In this document: piece by piece, positions 8,854 to 17,469 of the stretch
How the letters are laid out: each line of letters opens with the position of its first letter
Position numbering within the stretch: the first letter of the stretch is position 1
DNA from: Cellulophaga sp. HaHa_2_95
GTDB taxonomy: Bacteria > Bacteroidota > Bacteroidia > Flavobacteriales > Flavobacteriaceae
Length of the DNA stretch: 64,000 nucleotides
Reading direction: 5' to 3'
Assembly: GCF_019278565.1 (NCBI RefSeq)
Contig: NZ_CP058988.1
Location: 1,736,001 to 1,800,000, forward strand
Made by a program: the position numbers and the translations under genes
Notes under the pieces: generated by a model
What the model was told of the DNA's origin: nothing
Seen by the model: only the letters and a program-made list of their open reading frames with translations
Database searches by the model: none

Positions 8854-9000
8854 ATGGAAACAAATCAATATAAAGGAACGGAAAGAATTAGCGAAAAAGT
8901 AATTATCACAAATAATGAATTATTGTTGCATGAAAGTATTGTGAGGGCATTAGTTCCTAAGCAGTCTTCAGCTCCAAATTATTTTAGCGCTATGGGGTAA
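8854..9000 (+). CDS. Small protein of 48 residues, unknown
   Basis: ATG 8854 opens a 48-residue frame beginning METNQYKGTERISEKV and ending with NYFSAMG, followed after 27 bases by a strong terminator at 9027-9070. A -7-like CATCTTTG lies about 25 bases upstream (8823-8830). The composition is charged and soluble with no signal peptide or membrane segment. The isolated unit with near-promoter, short gene and long hairpin argues for a real gene. I do not recognise a family. Confidence 0.5.
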   Translation: METNQYKGTERISEKVIITNNELLLHESIVRALVPKQSSAPNYFSAMG

Positions 9001-9026
9001 TGTAAAACTCAGGCTATTGTAATAAG

Positions 9027-9070
9027 AAAACTCCGGTAAGCAAAACATATTTGTTTACAGGAGTTTTTTT
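9027..9070 (+). terminator. Rho-independent terminator after the 48-residue gene
   Basis: AAAACTCC at 9027-9034 extends through GGTAAGCAAA and pairs with TTGTTTACAGGAGTTTT around a six-base loop: about 17 pairs with one mismatch, followed by a run of T. Confidence 0.85.
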
Positions 9071-9420
9071 TATGCCTATATGTTACAGGTGTCGTCCACA
9101 AGATTTTTAGAAAAAGCCAAGATTCTTCATAGGGCAAATTTCCTCATGCGGGGATTTATTACCCGATTTAAATAAATGATATATAGTGAATTTATTATTT
9201 AATTTATTGATATTCAGTTGTTTGAGTTTGTGGTTTTTTAATTTATTTTTTTAGGCATACCATTTGCATTTTGCCAAGCGGATATCATAAGTAGTTAACG
9301 CTGTAGTATTTACTTAATAGTATAAAGGGTGTAGAAGTCCTTTATGATACAGTGCATTGATACACTATGAAAGTGAAAGCCATAAAATACAAATGAAGTT
9401 AAATCCATAAATATATAACT
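9071..9420. other. Intergenic stretch, no gene seen
   Basis: 350 bases of AT-rich sequence without a convincing frame on either strand. It includes a small inverted repeat, TAAAGG at 9323-9328 and CCTTTA at 9339-9344, of unknown meaning. The promoter of the gene at 9421 is presumably here, but no exact TAnnTTTG stands out. Confidence 0.5.
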
Positions 9421-9783
9421 ATGATTAAATATCTAATTGTTTTTCTATTCTCCACAAGTTTTTTGAACGCCCAAACTTATATAAATGAAGCTTCTGTGAA
9501 GGTGCGTGTTGGCGATCTTTTTGAAATAGGTAAGCCAAAAGCAAGCGCCTACAAGCATATTGATTTTCCTAAGGCAAATTTCATTATTAAAAAAGGGGGA
9601 ATTGCTAATTATAAGAATACAGAAGGAGAGCTAGTGGTGGTAACAGCTATAAAAGAGAAGAAAAATGGCGTTACTCAAGTTTATATTAGGCGTAAAGATG
9701 GAGGGCGTTTCTTTGGAAGTCACACGGTAGTTAGGGCAGACGTCAATCAAGCTTTAAGCACGGGAGAATTGCAATTGTTATAA
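9421..9783 (+). CDS. Small secreted protein, unknown
   Basis: 120 residues, with a clear signal peptide (MIKYLIVFLFSTSFLNAQ) cleaved around residue 18. The mature part is a basic, beta-rich domain of about 100 residues (VKVRVGDLFEIGKPKAS, YIRRKDGGRFFGSHTV), perhaps a compact SH3-like or barrel fold; this is only an impression from strand pattern. It is a single gene followed by a 108-base gap before a membrane sensor gene on the same strand. I cannot give a function. Confidence 0.7.
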   Translation: MIKYLIVFLFSTSFLNAQTYINEASVKVRVGDLFEIGKPKASAYKHIDFPKANFIIKKGGIANYKNTEGELVVVTAIKEKKNGVTQVYIRRKDGGRFFGSHTVVRADVNQALSTGELQLL

Positions 9784-9891
9784 AGTATTGGATGCTGTAA
9801 TCCATTTGATTTGATTCGCTAAAACTTAGCTGCACAATGGATTCTTTTGAAACAAATGATTCTATATAAAGTAGTACTAAAGGTTTACAAT

Positions 9892-10518
9892 ATGTTTAAA
9901 AATTTTACAATAGCGCAAAGAATTCAAGTAGGATTAATTTTAGGAATAGCTTTCTTACTAGTTCTAGGTACAAACCGATTGGACAAAAGACATTTCTCAA
10001 CTGTTCAGACTACAGTAAACTCGGTATATAAAGACAGGGTTATTGTGCAAAATTTGATTTATAAATTGAATGCCATCTTCCATGCGAAGGAATTACGGTT
10101 TATACTTAAAAAAGATTTTAACACAATTCCAGACGAAAATAAAAAGGCAGAAGAATTATTTTCAGATTTTGCTGCTACCAAGCTTACTAGTAAAGAAAAA
10201 AATGTTCTTGATAATTTACAGGATCAGTTTCAAAACCTAAAAATATTAGAAACTAATTTGCTTCAGAATGCTGAGGCTTTACAAGGAAATCATCAGACAT
10301 CAGCAGAACGTATGCTCAGTAAAATAAATCAAAATTTGAATGTTCTCGCTAAAATTCAGCTTGAAGAAAGTAGAGAACTGACAGAACTTTCGAATAAGTC
10401 GTTAGGGATGACTATTCTCTTGTCTAAATTAGAAGTTGCTTTTTTAATATTGATTGGTATAGCCATGTTAACTCTTATTTTTTATCCCATAAAAAGTGGG
10501 GAAGTGGTGCAAGAATAA
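9892..10518 (+). CDS. Four-helix-bundle MCP-like membrane sensor without output domain
   Basis: A 208-residue protein starting at ATG 9892 (MFKNFTIAQRIQVGLIL); upstream in-frame starts at 9847 (TTG) and 9856 would add only a non-typical extension. One transmembrane segment at about residues 10-27 is followed by a 140-residue helical periplasmic region (VIVQNLIYKLNAIFHAKELRF) and a second membrane segment near 175-197, then a short tail. This is the layout of the ligand-binding part of methyl-accepting chemotaxis proteins, but HAMP and signalling domains are missing. The end SGEVVQE and stop are clean. It precedes a universal stress protein gene. Confidence 0.65.
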   Translation: MFKNFTIAQRIQVGLILGIAFLLVLGTNRLDKRHFSTVQTTVNSVYKDRVIVQNLIYKLNAIFHAKELRFILKKDFNTIPDENKKAEELFSDFAATKLTSKEKNVLDNLQDQFQNLKILETNLLQNAEALQGNHQTSAERMLSKINQNLNVLAKIQLEESRELTELSNKSLGMTILLSKLEVAFLILIGIAMLTLIFYPIKSGEVVQE

Positions 10519-10646
10519 ATTTCCATAGGCTCTATTAGGGATAATTAGTATCCTTAAAGGCCGCTGCTGGGCAAAAGAAATATTATCATTTGTCTTCGAC
10601 CATTTATCAGAAATACTTCACAGCCTTAATTTTAAACTATAATGTT

Positions 10647-11492
10647 ATGCCAAAGAAAATACTATTAACTACTGATTTTTCAATGAGCTCTTGGAATGCT
10701 ATACAATACGCCTTAAAGCTTTATAAGAATCAGGAATGTGATTTTTATCTTTTGAATACGTATGCAAAAGATGTGTATGGTTTGGATAGTTATGTGCTTT
10801 TAGATCCTGATGATGTGTTTGATAAAATGTCTGAAAATCTTTCGAAAGATGGGTTGGGAGATGTACTGGCGCAATTATCTGGAATTGATGAAAATTTAAA
10901 ACATCGTTTTCATGTGTTCTCACGATCAGAAAGATTTTTAGATGCGGTAAGGAATTTAGTATATAGTCTTAAAATTGAAATGATTGTAGTTGGGGCAAAA
11001 GGAAAAACAAATGGGGAACAAGGTAAATATGGTAGAAATACTTTAGGAATAATAGAGACCATACGAAAATGTCCCGTTCTAATAGTTCCTAAAAATGCAA
11101 CTTTTAATCAGCCGGAAGAAATTGTTTTAGCGACTAATTTTAATACCGATTTTGATATTTCCGAAATTAAATACCTCGTTGAAATTGCTAAAATGAGTAA
11201 TGCGCGTGTTCAAATTTTGAGTCTAACGGATGATAGCGTAATGACAGCGCAGCAAAAGGATAACAAATCGCTTTTAGAGAACTATCTAGTTGGTCTTGAT
11301 TATATTTTTAATGTGCTCCACAATGTAAAGATGTCCGCTGCACTCAGCTGTTTTATAGAAATTAAACGTAGTAATATGATAAGCTATGTAGATAAGAAGC
11401 CCTCTGTTTGGGAGACCCTTGGTTTTGTTAGACCATCTCTGGGTAAATTAGGTTATTTCAATGATGTGCCTGTACTCGCACTACACGGTTAA
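10647..11492 (+). CDS. Universal stress protein with two UspA domains
   Basis: 281 residues from ATG 10647 (MPKKILLTTDFSMSSWNAI). The first Usp domain (about 1-145) carries the strand ILLTTDFS and an ATP-loop-like GAKGKTNGEQGKYGRNT. The second (about 150-281) begins EIVLATNF and is more divergent, ending LGYFNDVPVLALHG. Tandem Usp proteins of this length are common in Bacteroidota. They bind nucleotide and act in stress or starvation survival in the cytoplasm. The upstream TTG at 10590 gives an unlikely extension. It is followed by a 160-base gap and the SulP transporter. Confidence 0.85.
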   Translation: MPKKILLTTDFSMSSWNAIQYALKLYKNQECDFYLLNTYAKDVYGLDSYVLLDPDDVFDKMSENLSKDGLGDVLAQLSGIDENLKHRFHVFSRSERFLDAVRNLVYSLKIEMIVVGAKGKTNGEQGKYGRNTLGIIETIRKCPVLIVPKNATFNQPEEIVLATNFNTDFDISEIKYLVEIAKMSNARVQILSLTDDSVMTAQQKDNKSLLENYLVGLDYIFNVLHNVKMSAALSCFIEIKRSNMISYVDKKPSVWETLGFVRPSLGKLGYFNDVPVLALHG

Positions 11493-11654
11493 GAAGATCT
11501 TTATGTGCTTAAAAAAAGCAAATTACGTAGTGCCATTTATGGTTTAATAATTTTTTTAGTATTCATTTAATGAGGATTTTTTTTAGGAAATGTTAATGTC
11601 CTAGGAAGTACTCCTTATTAAATGAGCTATGCATATGATAAAACACATGACAAT

Positions 11655-13556
11655 ATGAAAAAACTTTTTACCAATTTTAGGGGTGATCTTTTTGGAGGAA
11701 TTACGGCAGGAATAGTGGCCTTGCCTTTGGCATTAGCATTTGGTGTGAGTTCTGGTTTAGGGCCTAGTGCGGGACTGTATGGTGCTATATTTATTAGCTT
11801 TTTTGCAGCACTATTTGGCGGTACAAATACGCAAATATCAGGGCCAACAGCACCTATGACCGCTGTAAGTATGGTTGTCATTGCTGGCATTGTAGCTTTA
11901 AATGATGGTGATTTAGAGAAAGCACTTCCAGCCATCTTACTAGTTTTTTTCTTAGCAGGGTTAATGCAAATAGGCCTTGGACTATTGGGGATTGGAAAAT
12001 ATATTAGATATATACCTTATCCCGTGGTTTCTGGTTTTATGACCGCCATAGGAGTCATAATTCTTGTGACACAAATTTTACCATCTTTAGGGTATTATCC
12101 CAAAGAAGATGCAGCTTTTGTAGCGGGTTTTAAGCCGAAAGCAGAGGAAATTATACTGAGTAATATCCTAAAAGAAGAAACTGGGGAAGGTATTTTAGTG
12201 TTAGAAAATTTTCAAGAGACTATAGATAGAGCTAATGAAGTTACTGAAGAGCATATTCTTAAGGAGGCAAAAACATTAGCAAATACAGAAGCATCTGGTG
12301 TTATTGGTGCCTTAAAAGTAATGCCAAGGGCTCTTCAAAGTATCAATTGGCTTGAGTTGATTCTTGCGTTATCTACAATAGCTATCATATATGGTTTTAA
12401 GAAAATAACAACACTGATACCTAGTGCTTTAGTTGCCCTAATTGTGGTGTCTAGTGTGGCGTTTGGGTTCGGCCTTAATTATCGACCTATAGAAAAAATT
12501 CCTGGTGGTTTTCCGGTACCTAATTTAAATATGTTCACTCAATTTGAACTAGGAGCTATCACTCCATACATCTTTACTGCATTAACTCTTGCTCTTTTGG
12601 GAGCTATAGATTCGCTACTAACCTCAGTAGTTGCCGATAACATGACCAAATCGAAACATCAACCTAATAAAGAATTAATAGGGCAAGGATTAGGAAATAG
12701 CGTAGCTGCTATTTTTGGTGGCCTTCCTGGAGCAGGAGCAACAATACGTACCGTGGTAAATATCAATGCAGGAGGGAAGACAAAATTATCAGGAATGATT
12801 GCGGGAGTATTGCTATTACTTATCTTATTAGTTTTAGGACCAATAGCATCGCAAATACCAGCGGCCGTACTAGCAGGTATTTTAGTAACTGTAGGTATAG
12901 GTGTTATGGATTATAAAGGATTGAAAGCAATTCCTTTTTTACCTAAAGATGCAAAAATAGGACCCTTTAAATTTAGTTCAGAGGTTGTTATTATGTTGGT
13001 GGTATTGGTATTATCATCGGTATGGAACTTGGTGTATGCCGTGGGTGTTGGGCTTATCATAGCTTCCTTACTATTTATGAAAAAAATGGGCGACCTTACA
13101 GCAGAGCGGTCAGATATTAAAACCTTAAAAAAAGAAAAAGGTTGGGCAGATGAAAAAGACTTTCCTGAATACTTGAAGGAAGAAATTTTTATCAAACATT
13201 TAAAAGGCCCTCTATTTTTTGGATCTACTAATGATTTCCAAAATTTAGCGAACCAAATACCAAGAACGGCATCTACGGTAATAGTAAGAATGGGGCGCAT
13301 GCAGTATCTAGACCAATCGGGACTTTATACTTTAGAGGATGTATTGTTAGATCTGAAGAAAGCAAAAATTAACGTCTTTTTTGTTGGGGTACTTAAGCAA
13401 CCTAGATATATGATGGAGCGCGTAAATATAATTCCGCACTTGGTGCCAGATACCCATATATTTAAAAATTTTTCAGAATGCCTTGGGTATGTGAAAGATA
13501 ATGTCGCTCATGATTTGGAAGACAAAAAAGGGGGAAAATATCAGGAGCTCGTCTAA
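11655..13556 (+). CDS. SulP-family anion transporter with STAS domain
   Basis: 633 residues from ATG 11655 (MKKLFTNFRGDLFGGITAG); ATG 11622 would add 11 residues. The membrane core includes GIVALPLALAFGVSSGLGPSAGLYGAI, GPTAPMT, the AIDSLLTSVVADNM segment and GLPGAGATIRTVVNINAGG, all typical of SulP transporters. A lengthened loop at about residues 155-230 is acidic. The cytoplasmic STAS domain covers about 515-625 (YLDQSGLYTLEDVLLDL). Family members carry sulfate, bicarbonate or other anions with H+ or Na+. No carbonic anhydrase is adjacent, so the anion is open. It ends with a terminator. Confidence 0.92.
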   Translation: MKKLFTNFRGDLFGGITAGIVALPLALAFGVSSGLGPSAGLYGAIFISFFAALFGGTNTQISGPTAPMTAVSMVVIAGIVALNDGDLEKALPAILLVFFLAGLMQIGLGLLGIGKYIRYIPYPVVSGFMTAIGVIILVTQILPSLGYYPKEDAAFVAGFKPKAEEIILSNILKEETGEGILVLENFQETIDRANEVTEEHILKEAKTLANTEASGVIGALKVMPRALQSINWLELILALSTIAIIYGFKKITTLIPSALVALIVVSSVAFGFGLNYRPIEKIPGGFPVPNLNMFTQFELGAITPYIFTALTLALLGAIDSLLTSVVADNMTKSKHQPNKELIGQGLGNSVAAIFGGLPGAGATIRTVVNINAGGKTKLSGMIAGVLLLLILLVLGPIASQIPAAVLAGILVTVGIGVMDYKGLKAIPFLPKDAKIGPFKFSSEVVIMLVVLVLSSVWNLVYAVGVGLIIASLLFMKKMGDLTAERSDIKTLKKEKGWADEKDFPEYLKEEIFIKHLKGPLFFGSTNDFQNLANQIPRTASTVIVRMGRMQYLDQSGLYTLEDVLLDLKKAKINVFFVGVLKQPRYMMERVNIIPHLVPDTHIFKNFSECLGYVKDNVAHDLEDKKGGKYQELV

Positions 13557-13601
13557 AGTTGCATCTTATGAAATAGCTATAGAGACTTATTGAGAGATAA
13601 G

Positions 13602-13638
13602 AACCCTTGCAAATGGTATTTTGTAGGGGTTTTATTTT
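13602..13638 (+). terminator. Terminator after the SulP gene
   Basis: AACCCTTGCAAA pairs with TTTGTAGGGGTT (with G-U pairs) around a short loop and is followed by TTATTTT. Confidence 0.7.
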
Positions 13639-13707
13639 GTCATAAAAATGGACTTACCCTTCTTGAAGGGCTTAATTTTTTTTGAAGCTAAATAGATACG
13701 AATAAAA

Positions 13708-13733
13708 AAAGCTCCCAATCTCTTGGAAGCTTT
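13708..13733 (-). terminator. Terminator after tRNA-Arg
   Basis: On the minus strand AAAGCTTCC pairs with GGGAGCTTT (one G-U) and a run of seven T follows. It lies about 10 bases after the encoded CCA end of the tRNA. Confidence 0.8.
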
Positions 13734-13741
13734 GATTTTAG

Positions 13742-13818
13742 TGGTGACCTCGACTGGATTCAAACCAGTAACCTCTTGAGCCGTAATCAAGTGCGCTATT
13801 CAGTTGCGCCACGAGGCC
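13742..13818 (-). tRNA. tRNA-Arg, anticodon ACG
   Basis: The minus strand folds as a complete cloverleaf: acceptor GGCCTCG with CGAGGTC (one G-U), D arm GCGC/GCGC, anticodon stem CTTGA/TCAAG with loop TTACGGC (anticodon ACG, read as ICG after deamination), variable AGGTT, and T arm ACTGG/CCAGT with loop TTTGAAT. Discriminator A and an encoded CCA lie at 13742-13745. A terminator follows. Upstream of it on the minus strand is the start of apt on the other strand, so they are divergent. Confidence 0.97.
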
Positions 13819-13891
13819 ATTTTTTCACCCTTAACGGGCTGCAAATATATTTCTTTTTAACTTTACAGCAAAATAAGAATTAGTAAAAAAT

Positions 13892-14404
13892 ATGGATTTT
13901 AAAAAGTATATACGCGATATTCACGATTTTCCGAAGCAAGGCATTGTTTTTAAGGATATTACAACCTTACTGAGTAATCCGGAAATTTTAAACAAAGCAG
14001 CAAATGAGCTGTATGAATTCGTGAAAACCGAGAAAATAGATAAAGTTATCGGTTTAGAAAGCCGGGGTTTTCTCTTTGGACCGCTTTTAGCAGCCAAATT
14101 AAATGCTGGTTTTGTGCCTATTAGAAAGCCAGGAAAATTACCGCATGATGTGTTGAGTGTAACCTATGAATTGGAATATGGGACAGATACTTTAGAAATA
14201 CACAAAGACAGTATTTTACCAGGAGAGCGGGTATTACTTCATGATGATGTATTGGCTACTGGAGGCACAGCAAAGGCCGCTCTTGAGCTAATACGTGAAT
14301 TGGGTGGTGAAGTGGTGCAATGTAATTTTTTAATAGAATTAGGGTTTCTTAACGGAAGAGAAAAGCTAAATGGTACTGCAGTTGCTTCTTTAATACAATA
14401 TTAG
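13892..14404 (+). CDS. apt: Adenine phosphoribosyltransferase
   Basis: 170 residues, the normal length for the enzyme, which makes AMP from adenine and PRPP in purine salvage. Key parts are the N-terminal IRDIHDFPKQGIVFKDITTL, the ESRGFLFGPLLA segment, PIRKPGKLP and the PRPP loop LLHDDVLATGGTAKAALEL. It starts at ATG 13892, about 75 bases after the divergent tRNA. Its stop overlaps that of the small gene on the opposite strand by three bases. Confidence 0.97.
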   Translation: MDFKKYIRDIHDFPKQGIVFKDITTLLSNPEILNKAANELYEFVKTEKIDKVIGLESRGFLFGPLLAAKLNAGFVPIRKPGKLPHDVLSVTYELEYGTDTLEIHKDSILPGERVLLHDDVLATGGTAKAALELIRELGGEVVQCNFLIELGFLNGREKLNGTAVASLIQY

Positions 14405-14553
14405 CCCAAAGCATTGGTGGTTACAAAATAACGCCAACCAATAAGTGCTAATTGAAATTTAGAAGCTTTCGCTAAATCCAATCGCTTTTTAGTGAATGAA
14501 GGTAATAGTAGGGTATTCAATTTGGCAATAATTTTGAATATTGATTGCTTCAT
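14401..14553 (-). CDS. Small conserved-looking basic protein of 50 residues
   Basis: ATG 14553 opens a 50-residue frame: MKQSIFKIIAKLNTLLLPSF, then TKKRLDLAKASKFQLALIGW and RYFVTTNALG. It is basic and amphipathic, with a hydrophobic front. I recall short flavobacterial proteins of this pattern that pipelines sometimes mislabel as SsrA-binding protein; this one is far too short to be SmpB. The gene is convergent with apt, the stops overlapping by three bases. The function is unknown. Confidence 0.7.
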   Translation of the reverse strand: MKQSIFKIIAKLNTLLLPSFTKKRLDLAKASKFQLALIGWRYFVTTNALG

Positions 14554-14595
14554 TTTTAATTCTTTATGCAAATATAACTGTAAATTTTAAGTAAG

Positions 14596-14617
14596 AAGAC
14601 TGCCGTATGGCAGTCTT
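14596..14617. terminator. Perfect hairpin between two small minus-strand genes
   Basis: AAGACTGCC and GGCAGTCTT pair perfectly across a GTAT loop. A T-run is weak on either side, so it may be a terminator for the small frame at 14647-14709 or an mRNA-stabilising structure. Confidence 0.5.
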
Positions 14618-14646
14618 TGATAATTATAGGCCTATATGATTTTTTC

Positions 14647-14709
14647 TTATGCAAGAGTCATGATCAGTGACAGCATCATTAATACTAATAGTTTAGCGAG
14701 AATAATCAT
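14647..14709 (-). CDS. Possible 20-residue hydrophobic peptide
   Basis: ATG 14709 opens the frame MIILAKLLVLMMLSLIMTLA, a single membrane-spanning stretch, closing at TAA 14647, with the hairpin at 14596-14617 just downstream. It resembles the tiny membrane peptides (toxins or regulators) of other bacteria only in composition. It could be chance; no promoter is clear. Confidence 0.3.
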   Translation of the reverse strand: MIILAKLLVLMMLSLIMTLA

Positions 14710-15171
14710 AGTTGAAAGTTTTAAAGGTTATTAATTAATTGATTGTTTGCTGAATATATATAATAGTAATACTATTAACCAAATTGCACAGTCCGATTTA
14801 TTAAAACTGCATATGGTTATGTTATCATTTTAACGAAATTTGTTTTAATATGAAACCATAATCGCTGTGTATTTGTTTTAAATACATATGTAAAAAGTTG
14901 TTTATTGTTTTAAATTAAAACTATTGTAGGGCGTTTTTTAGGACTTTGTTGTGGATCAAGGTAGTTTTGGTGTTTTTTAAAGCTTTTTTTATTGTTTCCA
15001 TTTTTTTAATTGAGCAGTTATTAATTTGTGGAAGACTTTTTATCGAGCTATAAAATAATTTTTAGGACTACTTCAGGGTGCCATTATTTAAGTAAACTTC
15101 TGTTTTCCACGAACAGTTTTGAGCTAAAAATTATTATAGTTGAAAGGGCTATAAAAAATTTGTACTTCCGT
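14710..15171. other. Intergenic stretch, no gene seen
   Basis: About 460 bases of very AT-rich sequence with many stops on both strands. Nothing is recognised until the promoter box at 15172. Confidence 0.5.
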
Positions 15172-15179
15172 TATATTTG
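15172..15179 (+). promoter_or_regulatory. Promoter -7 box for the Ca2+/Na+ antiporter gene
   Basis: TATATTTG, an exact TAnnTTTG, lies 15 bases before ATG 15195. The leader would be only about 10 bases. This decides for ATG 15195 over the in-frame TTG 15177, which overlaps the box. Confidence 0.55.
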
Positions 15180-15194
15180 TCAAAAAACAACAGC

Positions 15195-16130
15195 ATGCAA
15201 AACATACTTTTTATTATTGCCGGTTTGGTTCTTTTAATTTTTGGAGGGAGTTGGCTTTTAAAATCTGCAGTGGCTTTATCCTTGCGTTTGAATATTCCAA
15301 AAATTGTAATTGGGATGACTGTGGTTTCTTTTGCCACTTCTGCTCCAGAACTTATTGTAAGTATAAAGGCGGCCTTAGATGGCTTTCCAGATTTGGCACT
15401 AGGGAATGTTGTAGGCTCTAATATTGCAAATTTGGGTCTAGTTCTAGGGGTAACTATATTGTTGGGGTCTATTGATGTTAAAAAGAGTTTTTACACGACA
15501 GATTGGCCTGTGATGATTATTGCTTCCTTGTTGTTTTTCGGCTTTATTTATTTTGACCATGAGATTCAACGCTACGAGGGTATTGCAATGGTTGTATTCT
15601 TAGTTGCTTTTTTAATCTATCTTTTGCGTTTTCAGAAACCAGCTGTGGAAGATGAGCAGCCAGAAGATGATATTTTATTACCAAATTATAAAACAGCCTT
15701 ATTCTTGATTTTAGGTGGTGTAGCCTTATGGGGAGGATCGGAGCTTCTAATTTCGGGCGCCGTAGGTTTAGCGAAGTTCTATAATGTAAGTGAGCGTGTA
15801 ATTGCTGTGACCGTGGTGTCTATAGGAACTAGTATTCCGGAATTAGCAGCGTCAATCATTGCCGTTATTAAAAAGGAGAAGGCTATTTCTTTAGGGAATT
15901 TAATAGGGTCCAATATTTTTAATTTACTAGCAGTATTAGGAATCACGGCTATTATAACGCCTATTAAAGCTAAAGACTTAGGACTTTTAGATAATGATAT
16001 TTTCTGGATGTTGGGAATATCTTTTTTGCTATTGCCGCTAGTATTTTTTCCAAAACGAATGCGTTTGGGGAAATGGGAAGGAATTGTCTTATTGTTATTT
16101 TACTTGGTATTTATTTACTTTACTATATAG
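15195..16130 (+). CDS. Calcium/sodium antiporter, CaCA family (YrbG-like)
   Basis: 311 residues from ATG 15195 (MQNILFIIAGLVLLIFGG). Ten membrane segments in two inverted halves, each with the alpha-repeat exchanger motif: GMTVVSFATSAPELIVS with LGNVVGSNIANL, and VTVVSIGTSIPELAASI with LGNLIGSNIFNL. A short acidic loop (EDEQPEDD, about residues 152-159) separates the halves. It exports Ca2+ in exchange for Na+ or H+ across the inner membrane. It ends in a shared two-way terminator with the convergent GSII gene. Confidence 0.95.
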   Translation: MQNILFIIAGLVLLIFGGSWLLKSAVALSLRLNIPKIVIGMTVVSFATSAPELIVSIKAALDGFPDLALGNVVGSNIANLGLVLGVTILLGSIDVKKSFYTTDWPVMIIASLLFFGFIYFDHEIQRYEGIAMVVFLVAFLIYLLRFQKPAVEDEQPEDDILLPNYKTALFLILGGVALWGGSELLISGAVGLAKFYNVSERVIAVTVVSIGTSIPELAASIIAVIKKEKAISLGNLIGSNIFNLLAVLGITAIITPIKAKDLGLLDNDIFWMLGISFLLLPLVFFPKRMRLGKWEGIVLLLFYLVFIYFTI

Positions 16131-16180
16131 TATGCATCGCATTTACAACGATTACCACTAATAGTCTATAAGGAATAAAA

Positions 16181-16216
16181 AAAGAGCTGTTGAAAAATCA
16201 ACAGCTCTTTTTTATG
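16181..16216. terminator. Two-way terminator between the antiporter and GSII genes
   Basis: AAAGAGCTGTTGA and TCAACAGCTCTTT form a perfect 13-pair stem with an AAAA loop. A-run before and T-run after make it work in both directions. Confidence 0.92.
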
Positions 16217-16236
16217 TATAAAAATTTATGCTTTAC

Positions 16237-17259
16237 TTAAACCTTAGCGGTTTTTACAGTTTTGATAATTCTAGCTGCAATTTTGTATGGATCTCCATTT
16301 GAAGCAGGACGTCTGTCTTCTAACCATCCTTTATATCCTTTCTGAACAGCAATTAATGGAATACGGATAGAAGCTCCTCTATCTGATACCCCCCAAGAGA
16401 AATCATTAATAGAAGCAGTTTCATGTAAACCTGTTAAACGTTGGTCGTTAAACTCACCATAAACAGCAATGTGCTCTTTTACGTATGGTCTAAAAGCTTC
16501 GCAAATTGTAGCATAAACTTCTTTACTACCACAAGTTCTTAATATAGTGTTAGAGAAATTAGCGTGCATACCAGAACCATTCCAGTCCATGTCCTTACCT
16601 AATGGTTTTGGATGGTAATCTATATAGTAACCATATTTTTCAGTCAAACGATCTAATAGGTATCTAGAAATCCAGATTTCATCACCTGCTTTTTTAGCAC
16701 CTTTTGCGAACAATTGATATTCCCATTGTCCTGAAGCAACTTCTTGGTTAATACCTTCAAAGTTTAAGCCTGCTTCAATACATAAATCTGCATGCTCTTC
16801 AACTAGACCTCTACCGTGTGTATTTTTACCTCCTACAGAACAGTAATACATTCCTTGTGGAGCAGGGTAACCACCAATAGGGAAGCCTAAAGGTAATTGA
16901 GTCTTGTTATCCATGATAAAATACTCTTGCTCAAAACCAAACCAGAAATCATCATCTTCATCATCAATAGTTGCTCTACCGTTTGAAACGTGAGGAGTAC
17001 CGTCAGGATTCATAACTTCAGTCATTACTAACCATCCGTTAATTCTCTCAGGATCTGGATATATTGCAACAGGTACTAACAAACAATCAGAAGACCCACC
17101 TACAGCTTGTCTTGTAGATGATCCGTCAAAAGACCAGTTACCAATTTCTTCTAATGTTCCTTTGAAATCCTCATGCTCTTCAACTTTTGTCTTGCTTCGC
17201 ATGTTTTGAGTTGGAAAGTAACCATCTAACCAGATGTATTCTAATTTAATTTTGGCCAT
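16237..17259 (-). CDS. Glutamine synthetase type II (GSII, glnII-like)
   Basis: A 340-residue enzyme of the short, eukaryote-like glutamine synthetase class, which makes glutamine from glutamate, ammonia and ATP. The beta-grasp region holds YIWLDGYFPTQNMRSKT and NWSFDGSSTRQAVGGSSD. Metal and substrate residues appear in FGFEQEYFI, the GLNFEGINQEVASGQWE block, DWNGSGMHANFS and the C-terminal VSDRGASIRIP. It starts at ATG 17259. Divergent from GSIII, it shares the 200-base control region. It ends in a two-way terminator. In Flavobacteriia the GSII/GSIII pair carries ammonium assimilation. Confidence 0.95.
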   Translation of the reverse strand: MAKIKLEYIWLDGYFPTQNMRSKTKVEEHEDFKGTLEEIGNWSFDGSSTRQAVGGSSDCLLVPVAIYPDPERINGWLVMTEVMNPDGTPHVSNGRATIDDEDDDFWFGFEQEYFIMDNKTQLPLGFPIGGYPAPQGMYYCSVGGKNTHGRGLVEEHADLCIEAGLNFEGINQEVASGQWEYQLFAKGAKKAGDEIWISRYLLDRLTEKYGYYIDYHPKPLGKDMDWNGSGMHANFSNTILRTCGSKEVYATICEAFRPYVKEHIAVYGEFNDQRLTGLHETASINDFSWGVSDRGASIRIPLIAVQKGYKGWLEDRRPASNGDPYKIAARIIKTVKTAKV

Positions 17260-17294
17260 AATATTAACTAATTATAATTCTTTATAGATTGTAA

Positions 17295-17302
17295 CAAAAG
17301 TA
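17295..17302 (-). promoter_or_regulatory. Promoter -7 box for GSII
   Basis: The minus strand reads TACTTTTG, an exact TAnnTTTG, 36 bases upstream of the GSII start. No TTG stands at the expected distance. Confidence 0.45.
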
Positions 17303-17469
17303 TATTTTTTTAGCTTTACTTGTAATTTTTTAGGGGGTAAATGTATTAATAATCAATATAATTCTATAAGACCATATTTTTTTTGGGGTATTTTACAATA
17401 AATACATTTTTTAGCGCTTTAAATTATTAATTTGTTAATTTCGCAATCTGTATTAATATGATAATTACT

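Noticed and set aside
15028-15237. 69-residue plus-strand frame before the Ca2+/Na+ antiporter
   Set aside because: It overlaps the promoter box and the first codons of the antiporter in another frame.
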